Shown here: one piece after another, positions 56,600 through 64,000 of the stretch
How positions within the stretch are numbered: position 1 is the stretch's first letter
Layout of the letters: every line of letters starts with the position of its first letter
Assembly: GCA_963793625.1 (NCBI GenBank)
Contig: CAWCAT010000049.1
Coordinates: 1 to 64,000 of the forward strand
Length of the DNA: 64,000 nucleotides
Origin: G963668605 sp963793625
Lineage (GTDB): Bacteria; Acidobacteriota; Terriglobia; Bryobacterales; Bryobacteraceae
Direction: 5' to 3'
Translations under genes and position numbers: made by a program
Notes under the pieces: generated by a model
Told to the model about the DNA's origin: nothing
Databases searched by the model: none
Seen by the model: only the letters and a program-made list of their open reading frames with translations

Positions 56600-58611
56600 A
56601 GGTGTTACGCGCTTTCGCGTTGATGGCTGTTGCGCTGTCCGCGCTTGCTTACGATTTCACTCCGCCGCGAATCCCGGCCGGAAAGAATTCTCCCCGGTGG
56701 GAGAAGCTGCTGCGCACCGAAGTGAATTACCTGCTGCAATCCACTCCGGAAGCCAGCATTCCGAATGAACTGGAACATGCACTGCGGCCCTTAACGGCAA
56801 CGGCACTCAGTGCCGCGACCTGCGTGAAGTTTGCCGGCTGTGAATCAAATGCAACGAAGCTGGCCGTGCGCATTCTCGCTGATGTTACACGCACGCACAT
56901 CACAGGTGGAGGCAAGACCGCGAGCGGACGACCCTGGGGCCATCACTGGCAATCCGCGCTGTGGGCTTGGCAGGCTGCTTTCGGAGCATGGCTGATCTGG
57001 CCCGACGTTCCGCCCGCAACACGCCAGGCCGTGATCGCGATGACAATTGATGAAGCGGATCGATTTCTCGATATGCCCGCGCCTTATTCGCGCTTCTCCG
57101 ATACAAAAGCCGAAGAGAACGCATGGAACTCGCTGATCCTCGTTCTGGCATCTGAAGCGATCGTGGATCATCCGCACCGCGCGCGCTGGCGCGAACGGGC
57201 TCTCGAGTACATGGTCACGGCGTTCGCCACTCCCAATGATCTGAAAAGCGACAAGCCGATGGATGGGCGTCCGCTGCACGCGTGGTTGCGCGGAGCGAAC
57301 GTCCACAGCGATTTCACGCTGGAAAATCATGGCTTCGTGCATCCCGATTACATGACAACCACGTCGCGGAATCTAGGCAACGCGGTAGTTTATAAACTAC
57401 TCGGCAAGCCGGTTCCGGACGCGGTCACTCATAATGCCCGCGAGATCTACGCCAATATCAAGTTCTTCAGCATGCCCGATGGAGGACTGCTCTATCCCAG
57501 CGGCACGGACTGGTCATTGCATCGGCTCGACATGACGGCGGAGTTGCATGTTCAGATGGAACGCATACTCGGCGACCGCGACGCAGGTGCGCTCGCCGAT
57601 CTCGCGCTGGGCACTCTGGAAAAGATGCAGGCCCGCAACGCGAACGGGCGCACGTTTGTGCCAGGTGAATATCCAAGCTATGCCGGACATGAGCCCCATG
57701 CTGCCTGCCTATACGCTTTCTCCTTGATGACGGCGCGGTTATGGGACGCCCCAGCCGAGGTAAGAACCGCAGCCGAAGTCTGGACGAGTCTGCAAGGCGC
57801 TCGCATTTTCGACGATGCGCACATGTTCGTGATGCGCACGCCGGGATCCGTGAGTTCATTCTCCTGGGGACTGCGCACCATGGGGCAGACCGTGCCTTTC
57901 ACGCCGGATCCGATCGTGAATCCGATCAACCACAGCTATGCCGGACTCGCCACGCCAATCGACGGCGCTGCCGATAAGCCCGGTCGCCTTGGCATCGGCA
58001 GCGTCGCGCTGGATAAGGCACTCGCAGGCGACCCGATTACCGTTTCGACCGTGATTTCCGGATACGAAGCAGGCGCGGCGCACGTGACAGTGCGTGCGAC
58101 GCACTCCGATCGCCAGCATACTTTTTCGTTCACAGCGCTGGCCAACGGGACGTCGGTGTACCTGGAACGCTGGGCCCGTACTCCGGGTGCGCTTGGCGGA
58201 CTGCTTTCATTCACGGAAGAAAATGCGTGGGTTTATGGCTCAACCGGTCGCAGAATCGAGCACGATGGCCGCACATGGCTCAATGTCGATGGACGGCTCG
58301 GCTATGCAGTCTCGGGTGGCGGCGGGATCCGCGTCGTACCTGATGTGCGCAACAAGCTCATCGTGCTTAACGATAACGCGGCGGGTGATACCGCAATCGT
58401 GACACTACCGGGAGCCAATGTCGAAAAGACGAAACAATTTGCCGCACGCGATTTCCGTCTCAAAGTGGACAACCCGGATATCATCGCCGTAGCGGTGGAC
58501 GGAAGGATAATCGCATCCAACTTCTCGCGCCATCCGACAACAGTAACGATCAATGGCGGCCTGCGAATTCCATTGAACGGGTACATGACGCGGATCGTCA
58601 AGCAGCCCTAA
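56596..58611 (+). CDS. Secreted alpha/alpha-toroid polysaccharide lyase/hydrolase-like protein
   Basis: 671 residues, ATG 56,596 overlapping the previous stop. Signal 'VLRAFALMAVALSALAYDF'. The N-terminal 400 residues look like an incomplete toroid ('GRPWGHHWQSALWAWQAAFGA', 'ENAWNSLILVLASEA', 'HSDFTLENHGFVHPDYM'). The rest is a beta-sandwich ('HVTVRATHSDRQHTFSFTAL', 'GNGTSVYLERWARTPGA'-like). This two-part layout is that of heparinase/hyaluronate/alginate lyases; Asn-His and Tyr candidates (ENHGF) agree with that group but the family is not certain. Confidence 0.6.
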   Translation: MKVLRAFALMAVALSALAYDFTPPRIPAGKNSPRWEKLLRTEVNYLLQSTPEASIPNELEHALRPLTATALSAATCVKFAGCESNATKLAVRILADVTRTHITGGGKTASGRPWGHHWQSALWAWQAAFGAWLIWPDVPPATRQAVIAMTIDEADRFLDMPAPYSRFSDTKAEENAWNSLILVLASEAIVDHPHRARWRERALEYMVTAFATPNDLKSDKPMDGRPLHAWLRGANVHSDFTLENHGFVHPDYMTTTSRNLGNAVVYKLLGKPVPDAVTHNAREIYANIKFFSMPDGGLLYPSGTDWSLHRLDMTAELHVQMERILGDRDAGALADLALGTLEKMQARNANGRTFVPGEYPSYAGHEPHAACLYAFSLMTARLWDAPAEVRTAAEVWTSLQGARIFDDAHMFVMRTPGSVSSFSWGLRTMGQTVPFTPDPIVNPINHSYAGLATPIDGAADKPGRLGIGSVALDKALAGDPITVSTVISGYEAGAAHVTVRATHSDRQHTFSFTALANGTSVYLERWARTPGALGGLLSFTEENAWVYGSTGRRIEHDGRTWLNVDGRLGYAVSGGGGIRVVPDVRNKLIVLNDNAAGDTAIVTLPGANVEKTKQFAARDFRLKVDNPDIIAVAVDGRIIASNFSRHPTTVTINGGLRIPLNGYMTRIVKQP

Positions 58612-60113
58612 GAGAGTTCTGGCGGCGCGTTGCCATAACTCCACGCCTCTTTGGCTGCAGGCGCTCTGGGCGGTTCCGGCACAGGCGCGGGCGTGAATCG
58701 GTCAGCCAGTGCCGCGAGTGTCTCGACCATTTTCGGCCCGGCCGCGACTTCGAGATTGCTGTAACTGGTGAGACGCGTTTCGTAGCCTCCCCCAGTTGGG
58801 CCGAGCGCCTCGAGCGTGGGCACATAACCGACGCAGCCGTTCGCGAGTTCCACCGGAGCCGTGAAAGGAAATTTGCTGCGTTGTCGCAGATCGAGACCCA
58901 ACTGGCAGAACATCTCACCGGGTGCGGCCAGCAGTACGGCCGGGCCAATCTGGATCGCCTGGCATTCAATCTCAACCTGCCGCTCTCGCGCGATCTGGGC
59001 ATCGAGCAGCACGATCTCCTTCGCGAATGTCCACTCGGTCACACCAACAGCCTTCGGATCTTTTTGGACGAGTTCAATGGATCGGCGCACGCGCTCGGGA
59101 TCAGGAATGCGCCTGTTCATGCGCGTCACTTTATGCGCATGCGAAACTTCCAGCGCTCGGTCCGGAGTCATCGACAACAACACCTTCACCGCCTCCGCGC
59201 CGACGCGTCCACCAACAATCTGGGCCCATCTTTCGGCGCTGGGGTTCACATGCGGATCGAGGTTGTCGACCTGCGTTACGTCACCGCAAAATCCATTCAG
59301 GAACACAACCACGACATCCGCGCCGAATGTTCCGCGGATCGTTTTCTCCATATAGTAAATCCAGTTTGCCGAGATGCCCCCGGGGCTCGTGGTCGCATGG
59401 CATGCGTAGTTCACAATGCATCCGGTGAGGTTGTCCTTCTCATCCCAGCACCCAATCACCGTGACAGCCGGATCAATCGGACCTGCTGTTTTGACGATCG
59501 CAGGATTGCCTTTGCCTGGATGCGTTGCGGTGAGGCCGTTCTTCATGAAGAAGCGCCGATTGAATGCGGCCTTGTCCTCGATTCCCGTGCCGTAACCCGT
59601 GCGCGTTGCACTACGCTTCGCGTCGGCTTCGCAGACTGCCGTGACGATTTCGGCCTGCACTTTTTTCAGGTAGCCTGCGTTTGCGGCCGATGACTTTTCG
59701 TACGCGAGTCGGCGGACAAGCGCAGAGGCGTGATCAAATTCTCCGGGCTGCACCATGCCCACTGGTCCGGAAGAATGCGAGTGCGATGCGCCGATCATGA
59801 TTGCGCCGGGCTCAATGCCGCTGCGCTTCTGAATCTCTGCGCGTGCCGCAAGCACCAGTACCCGTGGCACCATCAGCGCATCCACACCGACCAGCGCGAC
59901 GCGCCTGGAACCGTCGCCAAAAACCGCCGCGCGAGCTTTGCAGGGATCGTGAATTGTCTTGTGAAAAACCTTGCCGTACCCGCCGGGCTGCTCCATGCCG
60001 ATCTCCGGCGTAATGTCGCGCTCCGCGAATCCGAAGCCACGCGAGGTATTCGGCGCTGTTTGCGCAATCGCCAGCGCGGTGGGAAGAGAGCCAAGAAATG
60101 TTCGCCGTTGCAT
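58608..60113 (-). CDS. Neutral/alkaline ceramidase-like N-terminal domain protein
   Basis: 501 residues. Leader 'MQRRTFLGSLPTALAIAQTA' is a twin-arginine-type signal. Text: 'GFAERDITPEIGMEQPGGYGK', 'RAAVFGDGSRRVALVGVDAL', the zinc/catalytic-type 'MIGASHSHSSGPVGM', 'CIVNYACHATTSPGG' and 'VVFLNGFCGDVTQVDN'. This is the ceramidase N-terminal domain found in many soil bacteria beside sugar genes; real substrate may be a glycan ester or amide. Converges with the toroid gene (4-bp overlap). Confidence 0.85.
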   Translation of the reverse strand: MQRRTFLGSLPTALAIAQTAPNTSRGFGFAERDITPEIGMEQPGGYGKVFHKTIHDPCKARAAVFGDGSRRVALVGVDALMVPRVLVLAARAEIQKRSGIEPGAIMIGASHSHSSGPVGMVQPGEFDHASALVRRLAYEKSSAANAGYLKKVQAEIVTAVCEADAKRSATRTGYGTGIEDKAAFNRRFFMKNGLTATHPGKGNPAIVKTAGPIDPAVTVIGCWDEKDNLTGCIVNYACHATTSPGGISANWIYYMEKTIRGTFGADVVVVFLNGFCGDVTQVDNLDPHVNPSAERWAQIVGGRVGAEAVKVLLSMTPDRALEVSHAHKVTRMNRRIPDPERVRRSIELVQKDPKAVGVTEWTFAKEIVLLDAQIARERQVEIECQAIQIGPAVLLAAPGEMFCQLGLDLRQRSKFPFTAPVELANGCVGYVPTLEALGPTGGGYETRLTSYSNLEVAAGPKMVETLAALADRFTPAPVPEPPRAPAAKEAWSYGNAPPELS

Positions 60114-60145
60114 AAAATAGCCTCACGGGGAATCATACTTGGATT

Positions 60146-60505
60146 ATGGTTCACGCTCAAGATATCGCGTCTGTTTTACGCAGCGCTTCGACACCCGCCG
60201 AAAAGGTGAAAGACGGCCTCACGCGCCGTATCATCCGCACCGAAGAGTTGATGACAGTGGTGATCGACTTTACCGGTGGACCGTGGCCTGAGGCGGATCC
60301 ACCGCACTCACATCCGCATGAGCAAATTACTTACGTGGTCTCTGGTGACATAGTGTTTCTGGCTGAGGGCAGCCCGGCCGAACGGTTGGGAGCGGGCGAC
60401 CTGTTCGCCGTTCCGCCCAACGTGCCGCACTGCATTCAGTTGCTGTCGCCATCCGCGCGCCTGGTCGATACGTTTAATCCGATCCGCGAGGATTTCTTGC
60501 GATAG
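60146..60505 (+). CDS. KdgF-like cupin
   Basis: 119 residues, one cupin domain. Metal-binding motif 1: 'PPHSHPHEQITYVVSGDI' (H-x-H-x(3)-4-E). Motif 2: 'GAGDLFAVPPNVPHCIQLL' (second His). The end 'RLVDTFNPIREDFLR' matches KdgF proteins, which linearise 4,5-unsaturated uronates from pectin and alginate lyases. That role fits the GH28 and lyase-like neighbours. Short gene, own start 33 bp beyond the divergent ceramidase-like gene. Confidence 0.75.
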   Translation: MVHAQDIASVLRSASTPAEKVKDGLTRRIIRTEELMTVVIDFTGGPWPEADPPHSHPHEQITYVVSGDIVFLAEGSPAERLGAGDLFAVPPNVPHCIQLLSPSARLVDTFNPIREDFLR

Positions 60506-60515
60506 ACTGCTGTCC

Positions 60516-61815
60516 ATGTTCCTATCCAGATCGCTTGTCTTATTGGCGTTGGCCGGACCCGCTGCGATCAGCGCGTGGCAGGCACCCAACCAGGCCGCGA
60601 CACAGGAAAATCACAAGCGATTGATGGAGTTGCTCCAGATTAAGGAGCTCCTGCGCGGCGCCGATGGCCGCAATTCGCAGGGCTCCGAATGCCGCTAACT
60701 ACGATGAGTCGAAGGCGAACCCGTATCCCAACCTGCCGGACCCGTTGGTGCTGAAGAACGGAAGGAAAGTAACCAAGCCTGACGTCTGGTGGAACAGCGA
60801 CGCCCTGAGACCGTGGAAGATTTCGATCGTGAAATCTATGGCAGGGTCCCCAAGATAACTCCTAAAGTCAAGTGGGAAGTAACCAGCGTAACTAACGAGG
60901 TGAATGGCGATGTGCCGATCATCAAGAAGCAACTTGTTGGTCACGTTGATAACTCCTCTTATCCGCAGCTCAAGGTCGATATACAGGTGACCCTGTGCAC
61001 ACCCGCCAAAGCGACTGGTCCGGTGCCTGTGATTCTGTAATTTGGTTTTGTGTTCGGTGGCAACTTCCCCCCGCCTGTCCCGACAGGGCCCACGTGGCAG
61101 CAACAGGTGCTGGCAAAGGGCTGGGGCTATGTCGTACTGACGCCGAACAGCGTCCAGGCTGATAACGGTGCAGGGTTCACCCAGGGCATCATTGGTCTTG
61201 TCAACAAAGGCCAACTGCGCAAGGTGGATGATTGGGGCGCACTGCGCGCGTGGGCGCCTGGGGCGCGAGCCGCGTTCTGGATTATTTCGAAACGGATAAA
61301 GCAGTCGATGCGAAGCGCGTCGGCGTCGAAGGCCACTCGCGCTACGGCAAGGCTACCGTCGTCGCAATGGCTTATGATCAGCGTTTCGCGATCGCGTATA
61401 TCAGTTCATCCGGCGCCGGCGGCGTAAAGCTGCACCGGCGTAACTGGGGCGAGTTGGTCGAGAACGTAGCGGGTTCCAGCGAGTATCGCTGGATGGCCGG
61501 GAACTATCTAAGATACGCCGGACCGCTGACCTGGAACGACATGCCTGTTGATTCGCACGAGTTGGTAGCGCGCGACCGGCGACGGATGGGTGGACGCGAA
61601 GGGCATGTTCCTCGCCGGAGTTGGAGCCGGACCGGTGTACAAGCTGTTGGGACAAAAGGACCTCGGCACCAGCGAATTCCCTCCGGTCGAAACGACCCTG
61701 ATCGATGGCGACGTGGCGTTCCGTCAGCACAGCGGCGGCCATACCGCTGGACCGAACTGGCTGACGTTTAGTTACGTTTGCGGAGGGTTATCTCCGGGTT
61801 CTCACTTCTCCTTGA
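60516..61815 (+). CDS. CE15-type glucuronoyl methylesterase-like protein (frameshifted)
   Basis: ATG 60,516; signal 'FLSRSLVLLALAGPAAISAW'. Text after repairs: 'LPDPLVLKNGRKVTKPDVWW', 'DFDREIYGRVPKITPKVKWEV', 'GWGYVVLTPNSVQADNGAG', then the nucleophile elbow 'VGVEGHSRYGKATVVAMAYD' (G-H-S-R-Y-G-K), close to the GCSRxGK of CE15. 'ISSSGAGGVKLHRRNWGEL' and 'GYLRVLTSP' follow. CE15 enzymes cut ester links between lignin and glucuronoxylan. Indels near 60,645, 60,805, 61,255, 61,570 and 61,770, plus a TAA at 61,038-61,040. Ends inside the next gene's 3' end. Confidence 0.75.
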
Positions 61816-63880
61816 ACACCGCAGCCCCAGCCTCCAACCGTACGCGCTCGCCACCCGGCAGAGGCACTGTCAGTTCCACCGCCTTCCCGCTTAGGTTCAC
61901 GGCCACCCATCCCATTCGGTTGCCGCGCAGGCGCCAGAGCGAATGCGCCACTCCCGGAAACACCCAATTCTCGCCCTTGCCCGCCGATTGGACCCACACA
62001 GGAATCCTCACCTCCGGCACTTCTAGTGGCGGCGTCGGCATCCGCTCGCCATACAGCAGAAACTCTCGCGCGGGACCCCTCGCCATTGCGAGCGCCGATG
62101 CCAGCAACTCCCGCTGCCCGCGCTCCACCTGCTCCGGAGCCAGATAGCGCGTCCACACGGCTGCAGCCGCAATCTTTCCATTAACCAGATTTGCCGCTGC
62201 GCTGTAGATGTTCTGCGCTGATCGTCCCGACGAGATCCCCGCCGAATCGCCGCCGTATCCCAGCAGGTAATCGTGATAGATGTATGTGAACAACGGCACT
62301 CCGCGAATCCCGCGCCCGTCGCGCGGCCAGCGAGCCTCAGCATAATCCCGCGCATGATACGCGTCCAGAACCGGAATGAAAAACTCTCCCGGCTCTTCTA
62401 TTAAAAAAGCGAACTCCCTGCTCCGCTCTTTGCCTTCAGCCCGCAGCCGCGCAAACAAGCGGTACACCGCCTCGGCCTGCCAGTTGCCTCCGCCTACAGG
62501 ATGCCCGTGCTTTTCGCTGTAACATGCTGGAGCCCCACCGCCCACCATTTGATCGATCTGTACGGCGGTCACCCCCAACTCCGTCGCCCGACGCGACACC
62601 CGCGACAGCAGATCCTGCGCATATAGCGTCGCCGGACACAGTTCCCCAGACTGCCCCGTATCGGCATCCGGCTTACCCACCACCATCGTCTTCCCGTCGT
62701 CCGCGACGATTGCCGAAGCCTCGCCGTCACGCGCGAAAGCCTCCGTAGCATCAAACGCCGCGCCCTTCCGCAACGTCCATTTCAGCCCCGAAAGAAAAAT
62801 CAGCGACCTGTTGCCCGCCACACGCAGGCGAGTCATCAACGCCTGAAACGGCTCATCGCCACCCACCGGCGGAAAATAGTCCGGCGTCACCCAAGGCCCA
62901 TCTTTTTCCCAGGACATCACCATCGCACACACCGGCGACCGCAGTAGCTTCGCGTACGCTTCCGACTGCGCCGCAATCATGTCGTAGCGCAGCGCTGTTT
63001 TGTTCTCCGCGCTCTGTCCGCGCACCGTCATGGTGTAGAAGAACGGCATCTGCCGAAGCCACTCCGGCAGTTCACTGGCGCGCTCCTCAAGCCGCTTCCG
63101 GCACCACTTCTGCGTCACCGCCCACTTGCGATAATCCGCTGCGGCAGTTTCCCAATCGCCGTGAAAAGCAGCCAGTTCCACGGGATACGGCAAAGTGAAA
63201 TCCTTGCCCTCTGATATCGCCGGATAGTGGACCACCTGTAGCGCGAGTCCTGCGGCGCGCCGGTAGATCCCGATCGACTTGCGGTGCCCGCCGCCATCCA
63301 ACGCGGTTACCCGAATACCCGCAGTAGCGTCGTAAAACGCCAGCAATTGCACCGACGCACTGCCCGGATAATTCGACACATGGCCGCCCTGCAGATTCAC
63401 CTCCGGATTTTCCAGCACCGCTCCATCGCACTTTGGCAGCAGCATCCGATCGTCCTCAGCGCTCTCCCCGAGCCGCATTGGAAACTCCACCGCTGGAAAC
63501 CTTACGGCATAGAGCGCCATCGGAGATCCGTTCTTCACCGCGATCCCGCACTGCAGCGCCGCCCCCGCCAGGCTGCATTCCACGCGCACCGTGATCTTGC
63601 GCTCCGCGTGCGCCGACGTCACCACCGCCGTCCGACCCCGCACCGACACGGTCGCCCTCGCCTCGCGCTCTGTTAGGCGAACTCGCGCACGCGCCGCGTC
63701 CCAAAACGTCAGCTCGTACAAGCCCGCGCCTTCGCCGCGTACAAACTCCCGGCCTGTCGCCTTATCCACAAACGAAGTCATCGCCCCGCGGGCATCGTCA
63801 AACACGACCCGCAACCGGTCGCTTTCCAACGTGGCGGCAGGAGTAACACCCACGGCCAGCAGCAAAATCATAATTCGCAT
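61802..63880 (-). CDS. Secreted DUF6259-like glycosidase-type protein
   Basis: About 692 residues from ATG 63,880 (signal 'MRIMILLLAVGVTPAATLES'). N-terminal beta-sandwich: 'RLRVVFDDARGAMTSFVDKAT', 'GAGLYELTFWDAARAR', 'GGHVSNYPGSASVQLLAFYD'. A TIM-barrel-like part follows: 'AVTQKWCRKRLEERASELPEWL' (pattern), 'VCAMVMSWEKDGPWVTPDYFPP', 'GVTAVQIDQMVGGGAPACYSE', 'FAFLIEEPGEFFIPVLDAYHA'. The C-terminal beta domain reads 'GWVAVNLSGKAVELTVPLPGG'. Resembles uncharacterised DUF6259 proteins near clan GH-D. Asp in 'QIDQM' and Glu in 'LIEEPGE' are candidate acids. Confidence 0.7.
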   Translation of the reverse strand: MRIMILLLAVGVTPAATLESDRLRVVFDDARGAMTSFVDKATGREFVRGEGAGLYELTFWDAARARVRLTEREARATVSVRGRTAVVTSAHAERKITVRVECSLAGAALQCGIAVKNGSPMALYAVRFPAVEFPMRLGESAEDDRMLLPKCDGAVLENPEVNLQGGHVSNYPGSASVQLLAFYDATAGIRVTALDGGGHRKSIGIYRRAAGLALQVVHYPAISEGKDFTLPYPVELAAFHGDWETAAADYRKWAVTQKWCRKRLEERASELPEWLRQMPFFYTMTVRGQSAENKTALRYDMIAAQSEAYAKLLRSPVCAMVMSWEKDGPWVTPDYFPPVGGDEPFQALMTRLRVAGNRSLIFLSGLKWTLRKGAAFDATEAFARDGEASAIVADDGKTMVVGKPDADTGQSGELCPATLYAQDLLSRVSRRATELGVTAVQIDQMVGGGAPACYSEKHGHPVGGGNWQAEAVYRLFARLRAEGKERSREFAFLIEEPGEFFIPVLDAYHARDYAEARWPRDGRGIRGVPLFTYIYHDYLLGYGGDSAGISSGRSAQNIYSAAANLVNGKIAAAAVWTRYLAPEQVERGQRELLASALAMARGPAREFLLYGERMPTPPLEVPEVRIPVWVQSAGKGENWVFPGVAHSLWRLRGNRMGWVAVNLSGKAVELTVPLPGGERVRLEAGAAVFKEK

Positions 63881-63970
63881 TCTATTTCGCAAGTATATCG
63901 ATGATCCCGCAGGATCCAGCACACTTAAAAAAGGGGTAGGCTCGTATTGGCAAGGTAATACTGGATCTTT

Positions 63971-64000
63971 ATGAATAAATCACTGGTCGTTCTCATGTTC
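63971..64000 (+). CDS. Start of a further plus-strand gene (partial)
   Basis: ATG 63,971 begins 'MNKSLVVLMF', which looks like the start of a signal peptide, and runs off the window. Only ten codons are seen. It is divergent from the DUF6259-like gene, with a 90-bp promoter-size spacer. Confidence 0.4.
   Translation, partial: MNKSLVVLMF

Overview
The window looks like two unrelated genome pieces joined at about position 23,820. Bases 1-23,820 are very GC-rich. Almost every gene there is broken by single-base indels, so products below were reassembled by following the reading frame across the breaks. The gene content suggests a Chloroflexota-like bacterium: a Tad/Flp pilus locus, a vWA/DUF11 surface protein, a DUF4342 protein, and two exported proteins ending in a short 'hY(V/L)PL' tail. 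Bases 23,821-64,000 have lower GC, AT-richer spacers and mostly intact genes. They resemble an acidobacterium of the Solibacter/Bryobacter type: PEP-CTERM, DUF1080, ThuA, a HzsA-like multiheme protein, YVTN-cytochrome and Tat-exported Gfo/Idh/MocA proteins. The switch falls inside a tadB gene with no integrase, tRNA or att site in view, so a chimeric assembly is the simplest explanation.

Layout of part 1. Minus strand: start of a secreted protein (1-187) and a 4.7-kb vWA/DUF11 surface protein (521-5184). Then a QueG-like Fe-S protein (+), a B12-binding radical SAM protein (-), a DUF4342 protein (-) and an aldo/keto reductase (+). Next comes a minus-strand stress-type cluster: hemerythrin, SDR, DUF2892-SRPBCC and Zn-alcohol dehydrogenase. 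A UroD-family gene is followed by a palindrome-rich repeat region. The Tad locus runs ECF sigma, Flp1, Flp2, TadE, TadG/vWA, CpaB, YCF48-like Tat protein, CpaE/TadZ, CpaA, TadB (cut). TadA/CpaF and TadC are not in the window.

Layout of part 2. A zinc metallopeptidase, an MBL-fold protein and a patatin lipase lie in one tight run (24,155-28,319); this is the best candidate for an uncharacterised system. After a Tat-exported beta-helix protein and a second B12-radical SAM gene comes a minus-strand block: HzsA-like triheme protein overlapping a YVTN-cytochrome c protein, a sugar MFS porter and a ThuA protein. Truncated PepSY and TonB-receptor fragments follow. The rest fits plant polysaccharide (pectin/glucuronoxylan) use: RhaT rhamnose transporter, DASS symporter, DUF1080, GH28 polygalacturonase, Gfo/Idh oxidoreductase, a GH20/GH67-like protein, an alpha/alpha-toroid lyase-like protein, a KdgF-like cupin, a CE15-type glucuronoyl esterase and a DUF6259-like glycosidase. 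Between them are an FkbM methyltransferase, an atypical Nramp transporter, and a PilZ plus J-domain gene pair visible only after correcting frameshifts.

All family names come from motifs and remembered family signatures; no database search was run.
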